Positions 25,297 to 33,558 of a DNA stretch of 64,000 nucleotides are shown here, in pieces. Both the position numbers and the translations under genes were made by a program. Origin of the DNA: Paractinoplanes ferrugineus. Its GTDB lineage: Bacteria > Actinomycetota > Actinomycetes > Mycobacteriales > Micromonosporaceae. The notes beneath the pieces were generated by a model that searched no databases, was not told the origin of the DNA, and saw only the letters and a program-made list of their open reading frames with translations. Every line of letters begins with the position of its first letter. Position 1 is the stretch's first letter. The stretch spans positions 124,001 to 188,000 of the forward strand of contig NZ_BOMM01000003.1 of assembly GCF_016862195.1 (NCBI RefSeq), read 5' to 3'.

Positions 25297-26676
25297 TCAC
25301 ATCGCCGCGTGTACGGCATCCGTGGCTTTGCGCGCCGCGATCAGCACCGGATCCCAGACCGGGGCGAACGGCGGGGCGTAACTGAGGTCCAAAGCGGTCA
25401 TCTCCTCGACCGTCATCCGGTTCCACACCGCCACCGCCAACGCGTCGATCCGTTTGGCCGCCTCGGCCTTGCCGACGATCTGCGCGCCCAGCAACGTCCC
25501 GGTGCGACGCTCGGCGATCAGCTTGATCGTCATCCGGCTGGCGCCCGGGTAGTAGCCGGCCCGGCTCGTCGACTCCACACTGGCCGTCACGAACGCGAAG
25601 CCGGCTCGGGTGGCCTCCTTCTCGGTGAGACCGGTGCGGGCCACCTCGAGCTCGCACACCTTGGTCACCGCGGTGCCGATCACCCCGGGGAACGTCGCGT
25701 AGCCGCCGGCCAGGTTGATGCCGGCCACCCGGCCCTGCTTGTTGGCGTGCGTGCCGAGCGGGATGTTCACCGGCGCGCCGGTCAGCAGGTGGTGGCTCTC
25801 CACGCAATCGCCCGCCGCCCAGATGTTGTCGGTGCCCGCCACCCGCATGCGCCGATCGGTGCGCACCCCGCCGGTGGGTCCGACCGGCAGACCCGCGGCC
25901 GCGGCCAGCTCGCTGTTCGGGCGTACGCCCAGGCCCAGCACCACGATGTCGGCCGGCAGCGAACCGGTCGGGGTGACCACTTCGGTGACCCGGCCGTCCG
26001 TCGTCGCCAAGCCGGTCACCTGCGCCTCGGTGACCACCTTGATGCCCTCCCGGCGGATCGCCTCGGCCACCAGCGTGCCCACGTCGGGGTCGACCGTCTT
26101 GGCCATCGGCTGCGCCGACTTCTCCAGCAGCGTGACGTCGAGACCCCGCTTGAGCAGGGCTTCGGCCATCTCCACCCCGATGTAACCGCCACCGATCACG
26201 ACCGCGGTGCGCCGGGCCGGCTCGCCGTCGAGCCACTCCTGGATGGCGGTGCCGTCGTCGAGCGTCTGCACCCCGAAGACGCCGGCCGCCGGGACGCGCG
26301 CCCACTCCGGCGTGACCGGGGACGCGCCGGTCGCGTACATCAGCTGGTCGAATTTCTCGCGCACCTCGCCGCCGCCGACGAGATCGCGCGCCAGGACCTC
26401 GCGGTTCTCGACGTCGATCGCGACCACCTCGTGCCGCAGGCGCACGTCGATGCCGGCTTCGCGGTGCGCCTCGGGAGAGCGGGCGACAAGCGCGTCGAGC
26501 TCGCCGACCGCCCCACCGATCCAGTAGGGGATGCCGCACGCCGAGTACGACGTGAAGCGGCCACGCTCGAACGCGACGATCTCCAGCCGGTCGGGACCGA
26601 GACGCTTGCGGGCCTGCGACGCCGCCGACATGCCGGCCGCATCACCGCCGATGACGACGAGCTTCACGTCCTTCAA
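25297..26676 (-). CDS. FAD-dependent pyridine nucleotide-disulfide oxidoreductase (CoA-disulfide reductase/NADH oxidase family)
   Basis: 459 aa flavoprotein. FAD motif VVIGGDAAGMSAA, single redox Cys in SYSACGIPYW (C47), NAD(P)H motif VVIGGGYIGVEMAE, and IWAAGDCVE. The single active Cys places it with CoA-disulfide reductases and NADH oxidases rather than with glutathione reductase. C-terminal dimer domain VWNRMTVEEM is typical. Electron acceptor is uncertain: disulfide, oxygen or peroxide. TTG 26676 (MKDVKLVV) is used; GTG 26667 is an alternative. It is 24 bases from the GCS2-type ligase gene on the same strand. Confidence 0.9.
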   Translation of the reverse strand: MKDVKLVVIGGDAAGMSAASQARKRLGPDRLEIVAFERGRFTSYSACGIPYWIGGAVGELDALVARSPEAHREAGIDVRLRHEVVAIDVENREVLARDLVGGGEVREKFDQLMYATGASPVTPEWARVPAAGVFGVQTLDDGTAIQEWLDGEPARRTAVVIGGGYIGVEMAEALLKRGLDVTLLEKSAQPMAKTVDPDVGTLVAEAIRREGIKVVTEAQVTGLATTDGRVTEVVTPTGSLPADIVVLGLGVRPNSELAAAAGLPVGPTGGVRTDRRMRVAGTDNIWAAGDCVESHHLLTGAPVNIPLGTHANKQGRVAGINLAGGYATFPGVIGTAVTKVCELEVARTGLTEKEATRAGFAFVTASVESTSRAGYYPGASRMTIKLIAERRTGTLLGAQIVGKAEAAKRIDALAVAVWNRMTVEEMTALDLSYAPPFAPVWDPVLIAARKATDAVHAAM

Positions 26677-26700
26677 CCTACGTCGCGGTCCGGCGAAAAA

Positions 26701-27858
26701 TCAGGCTTCGCCGCGAGTGGTACGCGCCAGCCAGTCCACCACGTCGGCGACCGTGCCGTCGCGGCCCAGGATCGCGCGCTGCCGGGCCGCCCCGGTGCCG
26801 TGCGCCCGCAACCGTCCCATCAGGACAGTGACCATCTCCAGGTCGCCGTGCCGTTCGAGCTCCGGTTGTACGTAGTCGAACAACTGCCGCATCAACCGCC
26901 AGGCCGGCCGGGGCTCCCGGGTGGCCAGGTCGAGCAGCTGACCCTCGAGCCCGTCCTTGGCGGCCCGCCAGTGCGCCGCCATCAGCAACGGATGCGGCAC
27001 GTCCGGGGCCGGCGCGCCCTCGCCGATGTCTCGCAGCAGCGTCGCCACCAGACCCCGGGCCAGGGCGGCGAGCAGCATCGCGTCGTCCAGGCTCGGCGTC
27101 ACGTCGCCCATCCGGATCTCCACCGTCGGATAGGCGGCGGACAGCCGGGCGTACCAATAGAGCATTCCCTCGTCGAGCATCGCCCCGCTCGCCTGGAGAT
27201 CCCGGACGAGCTCCTCGTAATGCTCGAACGAATCCAGCTGCGGCGTCGGCCCGACGGTGGGCCAGCGCTCCCAGAGCATCGACCGCCAGCTCGCGTAGCC
27301 GGTGTCGCGACCGTTGTAGAGCGGCGAATTGGCCGAAGCGGCCTGGAAAACCGGAAGCCAGGGCCGCAGGTGGTTCAGCACCCGGATGCCGCTTTCGCGA
27401 TCGGGGATGCTGACGTGTACGTGCGTCCCACACATGCCCTGACCAGGAGAAAGGTCGCCGAACCGCGCGCGCATCTGGTGATAGCGCGGCTTGTCGACGA
27501 GCCGCGCCGCCGGTCCCGCCGCCGGCCCGGCCCCGATCGCCACCAGGCGCGCACCCGCCTGCTCGGCCGCGCCGGCCACCACGCCGCGCAGCTCCTTCAT
27601 CGCCGCGTGGAGCCCGCTCAGCTCCAGCTGCGGCGGGCTGGCCACCTCGATCTGGGTGCGAAAATACTCGTGCTGCACCGACTCCGAATATTCCGCCGGA
27701 ACATGATCGAGCACCTGCTCGACCGCTTCCACGCCACGCGGCTCGACCGCGTCGACGAGTAGATATTCCTCCTCGATGCCGAGCGTCAGAAGATTCTGCG
27801 ACTCGGCCTCCTCGGCCAACTCTTCGGAGATCGTGGTTCCACTGGCAGCGGCGTCCAT
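26701..27858 (-). CDS. Carboxylate-amine ligase of the GCS2 family (YbdK-like)
   Basis: 385 aa ATP-dependent glutamate-cysteine-ligase-like enzyme. Landmarks: LGIEEEYLLVD near residue 26, EYFRTQIEVASPP, MCGTHVHVSIPD, and MGDVTPSLDDA. Members ligate glutamate to cysteine or another amine with weak activity in YbdK. In a mycothiol-using lineage the product is unlikely to be routine glutathione; ergothioneine or a gamma-glutamyl amine are possibilities not decided here. First gene of a likely operon with the FAD oxidoreductase (24-base gap), which hints at thiol or redox metabolism. Confidence 0.88.
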   Translation of the reverse strand: MDAAASGTTISEELAEEAESQNLLTLGIEEEYLLVDAVEPRGVEAVEQVLDHVPAEYSESVQHEYFRTQIEVASPPQLELSGLHAAMKELRGVVAGAAEQAGARLVAIGAGPAAGPAARLVDKPRYHQMRARFGDLSPGQGMCGTHVHVSIPDRESGIRVLNHLRPWLPVFQAASANSPLYNGRDTGYASWRSMLWERWPTVGPTPQLDSFEHYEELVRDLQASGAMLDEGMLYWYARLSAAYPTVEIRMGDVTPSLDDAMLLAALARGLVATLLRDIGEGAPAPDVPHPLLMAAHWRAAKDGLEGQLLDLATREPRPAWRLMRQLFDYVQPELERHGDLEMVTVLMGRLRAHGTGAARQRAILGRDGTVADVVDWLARTTRGEA

Positions 27859-27921
27859 GCGCCCCGGATACCCTTTGTCTGACGCGTGGAAACGGTTGCG
27901 GGCACAAGCTACTTTTGCCGC

Positions 27922-28290
27922 ATGCTGCTCGAGAGTTTCCGGGCGCTCCTCGCCCTTCTCGACCCCACCCGTTCCGGGCTGACCCTGCTCTGGTCAGCTC
28001 TGCTCGGGCCGGCTCTGGCATGGCCGGCGCTGTCCGGGCCTGCGCTGTCCGGGCCTGCGCTGTCGGGACCCGCGCTGTCGGGGGCCCAGCTTGTTGTCGG
28101 GCTGGCGCTGATCGCCGCTGTCCTGCTTGTCGCCGCCGCGACCATCCCGGTCCTCGCTCCGCCGTTCGCCCCGGCGACCTATGCCCTGGCCCACCGCGCC
28201 CGCGCCACACTGCGCCCCCGCCTGGCCGACCCCGACGCCCCCGGCCGCCCACGTTCGCGAGCGCCGGCTGTGCGCCCCGCGGCAGCCTGA
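27922..28290 (+). CDS. Small membrane protein, DUF6412-like, with PALSG repeats
   Basis: 122 aa. Start at ATG 27922 (MLLESFRALLALLD). A repetitive stretch PALSG x4 (residues 35-54) is followed by one strong TM (QLVVGLALIAAVLLVAAATIP) and a basic, Pro/Arg-rich tail. Similar small proteins are found beside yidC paralogues in actinobacteria. Function unknown; a role with membrane insertion is inferred from context only. Confidence 0.7.
   Translation: MLLESFRALLALLDPTRSGLTLLWSALLGPALAWPALSGPALSGPALSGPALSGAQLVVGLALIAAVLLVAAATIPVLAPPFAPATYALAHRARATLRPRLADPDAPGRPRSRAPAVRPAAA
28024..28083 (+). repeat. Four 15-bp tandem repeats encoding PALSG
   Basis: Units at 28024, 28039, 28054 and 28069, each encoding Pro-Ala-Leu-Ser-Gly, with only a few substitutions between units. 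In-frame expansion or contraction would change the length of the protein just before its membrane helix. Confidence 0.85.
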
Positions 28291-28430
28291 GCCTCCGCCA
28301 AGATCAGACTCTCGGCTCCACCGGTGACGTTGCTCCTGCTCGCATGGAGCCGCGTGCCCTGGTGACAGGTTGTGGCCGCCCGCACCCGCGCCCCGAACCG
28401 ATCCATCCCGAATGCGGCGCCCTCGCCGGC

Positions 28431-28456
28431 GCCCTCGGTCGCGGAGGGCCCTTTTT
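28431..28456 (+). terminator. Intrinsic terminator with T-run
   Basis: GCCCTC (28431-28436), 7-base loop, GAGGGC (28444-28449), then CCTTTTT. This is the only classic stem plus T-run in the window, 140 bases after the small membrane protein stop. Confidence 0.6.
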
Positions 28457-28539
28457 GAGGGAAGTCGGGGCCTCCTGAACTGGGGGGAGCCCTCTTTCCC
28501 TGAAGTCGCGGTCTCGACGGGAAGTTGCGGGCTCGACGG
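28448..28539 (+). repeat. Imperfect intergenic direct repeats
   Basis: A 27-base unit at 28448-28474 and again at 28489-28515 matches at 20 of 27 positions (GCCCTnTTT, then GAAGTCG, then CTC). Overlapping that, a 19-base unit at 28502-28520 is repeated in tandem at 28521-28539 with two mismatches (GAAGTnGCGGnCTCGACGG). Unknown role; could be a dispersed repeat or degenerated array. Confidence 0.6.
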
Positions 28540-28734
28540 CTCCTCGGTCGCGGTTCGACGCGCGGCCGGGCGCCATCGGGTGCGACACCGGCTCGGCTGG
28601 AGCCGACGACCCGCCGGCGAGCTGGGTGTCGCGGGAAGGGTGCACGGTCCGGCCTCGACGTGCGGGGCTGATCTTGGTGAGGAATTGCGTACTGCCGCCT
28701 CAGTGTCCAAATTGCTTCGGGCCAAGGGGTATCG

Positions 28735-29382
28735 GTGTTCATTTCTGACGTTTTCGGGGCCGTGGTCGACGCGGCTCACTTCGCTGTCGAAGGTATTTCC
28801 ACACTGCTCGGTCCGGTTGCCGGGAGTCTCTCGGCGGCCTTGGCGATTGTCGTGTTCACGCTGCTCGTCCGGTTGTTGATCAGCCCGATCAGCTATCTGC
28901 AGGTGCTCGGGGAGCGGCGGCGGGCGGCGCTCGATCCGCAACTGAAACAGTTGCGGGCGAAGTATGCCGATGATCCCGCGAAGCTGATGGCGGAGACGTT
29001 CGCACTGCAGCGGGCCAATGGCATCAGCCCGTTCGCCGCGTTTCTGCCCGCGCTGGCGCAGGCGCCGTTCTTCATGATCATGTACCGGGTGGCGATGACG
29101 GCGCCGGCCGGGGCGGTCTTCGGAGTTCCGTTGACCGCGCATCTGTGGGCGGGGGCGCCGGCGTTCTTGGCATTGATTGCGGTCGCTGTCCTGATCGCTC
29201 GGTGGTCGTCGCGGCGAATGCCGGTGGAGACGCCGAGGCTGCTGCGGATGCTGCCCTATCTGACTGTTCCGGTGCTGGCCTGGATGCCGCTCGCCGGGGC
29301 CCTTTACCTGGTCACGTCCTCTGCGTGGACGGCGCTCGAACATGCGGTTCGGCGGAAGCCGGTAACAACGGGCAATCGTTGA
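28735..29382 (+). CDS. yidC: YidC/Oxa1-family membrane protein insertase paralogue
   Basis: 215 aa. N-terminal TM region GSLSAALAIVVFTLLVRLLISPI, cytoplasmic hairpin (ERRRAALDPQLKQLRAKYADD), then LPALAQAPFFMIMYRV and two more TMs, the conserved Oxa1 core with the pore Arg in LLVRLLIS. Shorter than the housekeeping actinobacterial YidC (over 300 aa), with a reduced periplasmic part and short basic tail, so it is probably a second copy. GTG 28735 follows AAGGGG at good spacing. Downstream is the GH16 gene with its own promoter. Confidence 0.88.
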   Translation: MFISDVFGAVVDAAHFAVEGISTLLGPVAGSLSAALAIVVFTLLVRLLISPISYLQVLGERRRAALDPQLKQLRAKYADDPAKLMAETFALQRANGISPFAAFLPALAQAPFFMIMYRVAMTAPAGAVFGVPLTAHLWAGAPAFLALIAVAVLIARWSSRRMPVETPRLLRMLPYLTVPVLAWMPLAGALYLVTSSAWTALEHAVRRKPVTTGNR

Positions 29383-29391
29383 CCGCCAATG

Positions 29392-29420
29392 TTGACAACC
29401 CTCTGTAACAAGCGTGAAAT
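29392..29420 (+). promoter_or_regulatory. Promoter of the GH16 glucanase gene
   Basis: TTGACA (29392-29397), 17-bp spacer, TGAAAT (29415-29420). Standard vegetative promoter spacing, and the palindromic operator starts 4 bases downstream. Confidence 0.6.
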
Positions 29421-29424
29421 CCGC

Positions 29425-29438
29425 TGAGAGCGCTCTCA
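29425..29438. promoter_or_regulatory. CebR/LacI-family operator-like palindrome
   Basis: Perfect 14-bp palindrome TGAGAGCGCTCTCA, differing by one symmetric pair from the CebR box TGGGAGCGCTCCCA known from cellobiose/beta-glucan regulons of actinomycetes. It overlaps the expected transcription start, where a repressor would block. No lacI-type gene lies in the window. Confidence 0.75.
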
Positions 29439-29485
29439 CGCGCCCCGACTCCCGCCTTCGACCCCCCTACGGAAAGGCGCAACCC

Positions 29486-30880
29486 ATGTCACGCACTCGG
29501 AAGAGGCTTCGTGGCGTTCTCGCGGTGGCGACCGCCGCCGTCGCGGTCGCTGCGACCGCCGTCTTTACCATGGATGCCAACGCGGCCGTCCCCGCCGCGC
29601 CGTCCGGTATGACCACCGTCTTCAGCGACGACTTCACCGGCGCGGCCGGCACCGGGCTCAACCGGTCGAACTGGCTCTACGACATCGGCACCGGCTATCC
29701 GGGCGGCGCGGCCAACTGGGGCACCGGCGAGGTCGAGACGATGACCGACTCGACGAGCAACGTCTACCAGGACGGCAGCGGCAACCTGGTGATCAAGCCG
29801 ATCCGGGACTCGGCCGGGCGGTGGACGTCGGGGCGGGTCGAGACGCAGCGCACCGACTTCGCGGCGCCGGCCGGTGGCAAGGTCCGCATCGAGGCGCGCC
29901 TGCAGCAGCCGAACGTCAGCGGAGCCGCGGCGGCCGGTTACTGGCCGGCGTTCTGGACGCTCGGCGCGGCCGCCCGTCCGGTGGGGGCCACGAACTGGCC
30001 GAGCATCGGCGAGTGGGACATCATGGAGGACATCAACGGCCGGTCGTCGGTGTTCGGCGCGCTGCACTGCGGCACCAACCCGGGCGGTCCCTGCAACGAG
30101 ACCACCGGCCTCACCAGCGGTGAGAAGGCCTGCTCCGGCTGCCAGACCGGCATGCACACGTACGCGCTGGAGTACGACCGCAGCGTCTCGCCCGAGCAGA
30201 TGCGGTGGTACCTGGACGGCAACAACTACTTCACCGTCAACGCCAACCAGGTCGACGCGACCACCTGGAACAACGCCACCCACCACGGCGTGTTCGTGAT
30301 CCTCAACGTGGCGATGGGCGGCGGCTTCCCGGCCGCGTTCGGGGGCGGCCCCACCTCGGCGACGCAGTCCGGGGTGCCGATGATCGTCGACTACGTGGCG
30401 GTCTACCAGTCGGGCGGGGGCACGACCACGCCGCCGACGACCTCGCCCACCACGCCGCCGCCGACCGGGGGCAGCCGGGACGCGTTCGCGCGGATCGAGG
30501 CCGAGTCGTCGAACGCGTCGGCCGGCGTGATCGTCGAGACCTGCTCCGAGGGCGGGCAGAACGTCGGTGCCGTCGCGAACGGTGACTGGCTGCAGTTCAA
30601 CAATGTCAACTTCGGCGGCGGCGGGGTCCGCGACTTCGTCGCCCGGGTCGCCTCGGGTGCGGGTGCCGGGATCAGCGGCCTGGTGGAGATCCGCCTGGAC
30701 AGTCGCTCGAACGCGCCGATCGGCAGTTTCGCCCTGGCGAGCACCGGTGGCTGGCAGAACTGGACGTCGATTCCCGGCAACGTCGCGAACGTCACCGGCA
30801 GCCACACGGTCTATGTGACCTTCACCAGCGGGCAGCCGAACGACTTCGTCAACCTCAACTGGATCCAGTTCCGCAAGTAG
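29486..30880 (+). CDS. Secreted GH16 beta-glucanase with C-terminal CBM6-type module
   Basis: 464 aa exported endo-beta-1,3(4)-glucanase. Signal peptide 1-33 (MDANA cleavage), GH16 jelly roll about 38-285 with catalytic GEWDIMED (E176, D178, E181), WPAFWTLG and MRWYLDGN. A short Thr/Pro linker (about 290-310) joins a carbohydrate-binding module (about 315-464, ARIEAESSNASAG, VANGDWLQFNNV, TGSHTVYVTFTS) typical of CBM6. ATG 29486 follows GGAAAGG. Likely repressed through the palindrome upstream and induced by beta-glucan oligosaccharides (inference). Probable substrate: laminarin or fungal beta-1,3-glucan. Confidence 0.93.
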   Translation: MSRTRKRLRGVLAVATAAVAVAATAVFTMDANAAVPAAPSGMTTVFSDDFTGAAGTGLNRSNWLYDIGTGYPGGAANWGTGEVETMTDSTSNVYQDGSGNLVIKPIRDSAGRWTSGRVETQRTDFAAPAGGKVRIEARLQQPNVSGAAAAGYWPAFWTLGAAARPVGATNWPSIGEWDIMEDINGRSSVFGALHCGTNPGGPCNETTGLTSGEKACSGCQTGMHTYALEYDRSVSPEQMRWYLDGNNYFTVNANQVDATTWNNATHHGVFVILNVAMGGGFPAAFGGGPTSATQSGVPMIVDYVAVYQSGGGTTTPPTTSPTTPPPTGGSRDAFARIEAESSNASAGVIVETCSEGGQNVGAVANGDWLQFNNVNFGGGGVRDFVARVASGAGAGISGLVEIRLDSRSNAPIGSFALASTGGWQNWTSIPGNVANVTGSHTVYVTFTSGQPNDFVNLNWIQFRK

Positions 30881-30890
30881 TTACCCGCCT

Positions 30891-30930
30891 CGATGGGCCG
30901 GAAGTGCTGACCTGCGCTTCCGGCCCATCG
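30891..30930 (+). terminator. Strong hairpin after the GH16 gene
   Basis: CGATGGGCCGGAAG (30891-30904) pairs perfectly with CTTCCGGCCCATCG (30917-30930), and the stem continues inward with GC pairs and a wobble. It begins 10 bases after the GH16 stop. Confidence 0.88.
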
Positions 30931-30975
30931 TTGCATAGTACGAAATTATTTAAGGTTGTTTAACGTCCATCCCTC

Positions 30976-31005
30976 TGGACTTCACTGTTAACAGTCCTAA
31001 AGATT
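30976..31005 (+). promoter_or_regulatory. Promoter region of chitinase gene 2 with block shared with chitinase gene 1
   Basis: GTTAACAGTCCTAAAGATT (30987-31005) aligns with the block before chitinase gene 1. Position of a -10 (TAAAGA, 30998-31003) and a weak -35 (TGGACT, 30976-30981) parallels gene 1. Here a 5' leader of about 29 bases with a ribosome site follows. Confidence 0.45.
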
Positions 31006-31038
31006 GATGCAAATCACAGGACGCATGGAGGGACGGCT

Positions 31039-32331
31039 ATGAAGCGCTCCAGATCGGTAGTCCTCACGACCGTGGCGGCGCTCGCCGTGGGCGGTGCGGC
31101 GGTCTACTTCTCGGGCCCGGCCGGCGCTGCCGCCGCCTGTGCCTCCGCGTGGTCGTCCACCCAGGTCTACGTCGGTGGCAACAGCGCCTCGCAGAACGGC
31201 CACAACTACACCGCGAAATGGTGGAACCAGAACGAGTCGCCGGCGACCCACTCGGGTCAGTGGGACGTGTGGGCCGACAACGGGTCCTGCGGAACGTCCA
31301 CCCCGACGACGGCGCCGCCCACCACCCGGCCGACCACGGCGCCCCCGACCACCGCCCCGCCCACGACGGCTCCGCCCACGACGGTCCCGCCCACGACGGT
31401 CCCGCCCACGACGGTCCCGCCGAGCAACGGCACGCTCCCGAAGCACTTCCTCACCGGCTACTGGCAGAACTTCTACAACGGCGCGGCCGCCCTCAAGCTC
31501 GCCGCCGTCCCGACCAACTACGACCTGGTCGCGGTCGCCTTCGCGGACGCTTCGCCGACCCCCGGCGCGGTCACCTTCACCCTGGATGCGGGCCTCGCCG
31601 CCCAGGTCGGCGGTTACTCCGACGCCCAGTTCAAGGCCGACATCGCCACGCTGCACTCGCGCGGCAAAAAGGTGATCATCTCGGTCGGCGGGGAGAAGGG
31701 CACGGTGAGCGTCGCCGACTCCGGTGCGGCCACCAACTTCGCCAACTCGGTCTACTCGCTGATGACGACGTACGGCTTCGACGGTGTCGACATCGACCTC
31801 GAGAACGGTCTGAACTCGACCTACATGGCCCAGGCGCTACGCGGCCTGCGGGCCAAGGCGGGCGCCAACCTGATCATCACGATGGCGCCGCAGACGATCG
31901 ACATGCAGAGCCCCGGCTCGTCGTACTTCGCCCTGGCGCTGTCCATCAAGGACATCCTCACCGTGGTGCACACGCAGTACTACAACTCCGGCGCGATGCT
32001 CGGCTGCGACCAGATGAACGCGTACTCGCAGGGCACGGTGAACTTCCTGACCGCCCTCGCCTGCATCCAGACCCAGAACGGCCTGCGCCCCGATCAGGTC
32101 TCTCTCGGTCTGCCGGCCAGCACCAGCGCCGCGGGTGGCGGTTACCAGTCACCGGCGAACGTCAACGCCGCCCTCGACTGCCTCGCTCGGACCACCAACT
32201 GCGGGAGCTTCAAGCCGCCGGCGACCTACCCGGGCATCCGCGGCGCGATGACCTGGTCGATCAACTGGGACGTCACCAACGGCAGTTCCTTCGCCAACAC
32301 CGTCAAGCCGCACCTCGCCACCCTCCCCTGA
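31039..32331 (+). CDS. Secreted GH18 chitinase with CBM5/12-type chitin-binding module (chitinase 2)
   Basis: 430 aa. Signal peptide 1-30, chitin-binding module about 33-85 (VYVGGNSAS, KWWNQNESP), Thr/Pro linker about 86-132 with tandem repeats, GH18 barrel about 134-430. Catalytic motif DGVDIDLE with acid E255; IITMAPQ, QYYNSGAML and MTWSINWD are barrel landmarks, close to Streptomyces ChiD-type enzymes. GGAGGGAC precedes the ATG. Followed 24 bases later by chitinase 3, so they are probably one transcript. Its module shares a 57-base identical block with chitinase 3. Confidence 0.93.
   Translation: MKRSRSVVLTTVAALAVGGAAVYFSGPAGAAAACASAWSSTQVYVGGNSASQNGHNYTAKWWNQNESPATHSGQWDVWADNGSCGTSTPTTAPPTTRPTTAPPTTAPPTTAPPTTVPPTTVPPTTVPPSNGTLPKHFLTGYWQNFYNGAAALKLAAVPTNYDLVAVAFADASPTPGAVTFTLDAGLAAQVGGYSDAQFKADIATLHSRGKKVIISVGGEKGTVSVADSGAATNFANSVYSLMTTYGFDGVDIDLENGLNSTYMAQALRGLRAKAGANLIITMAPQTIDMQSPGSSYFALALSIKDILTVVHTQYYNSGAMLGCDQMNAYSQGTVNFLTALACIQTQNGLRPDQVSLGLPASTSAAGGGYQSPANVNAALDCLARTTNCGSFKPPATYPGIRGAMTWSINWDVTNGSSFANTVKPHLATLP
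31354..31413 (+). repeat. 15-bp tandem repeats in the chitinase 2 linker
   Basis: Four in-frame units starting at 31354, 31369, 31384 and 31399 encode A/V-P-P-T-T. They form the flexible Thr/Pro linker between binding and catalytic domains and are prone to slippage. Confidence 0.85.
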
Positions 32332-32355
32332 GCGCCCCAACCCCCAGGAGTCCCC

Positions 32356-33558
32356 GTGAAACTCGGTCGAAAACTGCTGATCCTCGGGTCGGTCACGGCC
32401 ACCGGCCTGGCCGCCGCGATCATCCCGATGACGATGTCGAACGCGGCCACCGCCTGTGCCGCCGGCTGGTCCTCGTCCGCCGTCTACGTCGGTGGCAACA
32501 GCGCCTCGCAGAGCGGTCACAACTACACGGCGAAGTGGTGGACCCAGAACGAGTCGCCGGCGACCCACTCGGGTCAGTGGGACGTGTGGGCCGACAACGG
32601 CGCCTGCGGTGGCACCACCCCGCCGACCACCCCGCCCACCACCGGCCCGACCACGAACCCGCCCACCACCCCGCCGTCCACCGGCACCAAGATGGCGAGC
32701 GCGCCCTACGTCTACCCGGGCTGGGGCAACCCGCCGGCGCCCGCCACGGTCATGAACGCCACCGGCATCAAGGCGTTCACCATCGCGTTCGTGCTGGCCA
32801 ACGGCTGCAACCCGGTGTGGGACGGCGAGGGCGGCCTGACCGGCGGGGCGCACGCCACCTATATCGCGCAGGCCCAGGCGGCCGGTGCCAGCATCGTGCC
32901 GTCGATCGGCGGCTGGAGCGGTAACAAGCTCGGCCCGAACTGCGCCACCCCGGAGGCGCTCGCCGGCGCGTATCAGAAGGTGATCGACGCTTTCGGCCTG
33001 AAGGCGATCGACATCGACATCGAGAACACCGACGAGTTCGAGAACACCGTCGTGCAGGACCGCATCCTGAACGCGTTGAAGATCGTCAAGCAGAAGAACC
33101 CCTCGGTGAAGACGATCCTGACCTTCGGCACGTCGCCGACGGGCCCGAACTACTACGGCACCCGGCTGGTGCAGCAGGCCAAGGCGCTCGGCGCGAACGT
33201 CGACATCTTCACCCAGATGCCGTTCGACTTCGGCGGCGGCGCCGACATGTACGCGGCCACCACCGGCGCCTCCGAGGGCCTGAAGAACCTGCTCAAGACG
33301 ACGTTCGGCTACACCGACGCGCAGGCCTACAGCCACCTGGGCATCTCCGGCATGAACGGCCTGTCCGACCAGCAGGAGCTGACCTCCACCGACACCTGGA
33401 CCCGGATCCGCGACTACGCCAGGAGCAAGGGCCTCGCGCGGTTCACCTTCTGGGCGGTCAACCGGGACCGAGGATGCGCCGGGGGCGGCGTCGTCTCCAA
33501 CTGCTCGGGCATCGCGCAGGCCGACTGGGCCTTCACGAAGATCAGCGCAGGATTTTAG
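32356..33558 (+). CDS. Secreted GH18-family chitinase-like protein with CBM5/12-type module (chitinase 3)
   Basis: 400 aa. Signal peptide about 1-31, chitin-binding module 33-85, short Thr/Pro linker, and a divergent GH18 domain about 112-400. The catalytic segment is KAIDIDIE (E223), keeping DxDxE but lacking the usual DG start; PSIGGWSG and FWAVNRDRGC are the other landmarks, as in bacterial chitinase C/D-type and spore-type GH18 proteins. GTG 32356 follows AGGAG. Second gene of the chitinase 2 operon. Its stop overlaps the convergent DedA gene by 4 bases. Different catalytic class from chitinases 1 and 2 suggests complementary chitin attack. Confidence 0.9.
   Translation: MKLGRKLLILGSVTATGLAAAIIPMTMSNAATACAAGWSSSAVYVGGNSASQSGHNYTAKWWTQNESPATHSGQWDVWADNGACGGTTPPTTPPTTGPTTNPPTTPPSTGTKMASAPYVYPGWGNPPAPATVMNATGIKAFTIAFVLANGCNPVWDGEGGLTGGAHATYIAQAQAAGASIVPSIGGWSGNKLGPNCATPEALAGAYQKVIDAFGLKAIDIDIENTDEFENTVVQDRILNALKIVKQKNPSVKTILTFGTSPTGPNYYGTRLVQQAKALGANVDIFTQMPFDFGGGADMYAATTGASEGLKNLLKTTFGYTDAQAYSHLGISGMNGLSDQQELTSTDTWTRIRDYARSKGLARFTFWAVNRDRGCAGGGVVSNCSGIAQADWAFTKISAGF
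32544..32600 (+). repeat. 57-base block identical to chitinase 2 (31227-31283)
   Basis: The DNA coding the last part of the chitin-binding module is identical at 31227-31283 and 32544-32600, while flanking module sequence differs at synonymous sites. Points to recent duplication or gene conversion. Confidence 0.85.

Larger units (their letters stand above)
28291..28734. other. Noncoding interval with terminator and imperfect repeats
   Basis: 444 bases between the small membrane protein and yidC. Reading frames here are Arg/Pro-rich without family resemblance or good starts. It holds a hairpin-T-run terminator and a set of imperfect direct repeats, listed separately. No tRNA or known riboswitch is evident. 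A short AT-richer stretch near 28690-28734 may be the yidC promoter. Confidence 0.6.

Noticed and set aside
28304..28742. Small open frames on both strands in the interval before yidC
   Set aside because: No ribosome sites, biased composition, and they run through hairpin and repeat sequences.
30931..31038. DasR-type chitin regulator site upstream of chitinase 2
   Set aside because: Searched by eye for ACTGGTCTAGACCACT-like palindromes in the upstream regions of both chitinase transcription units; none is present.
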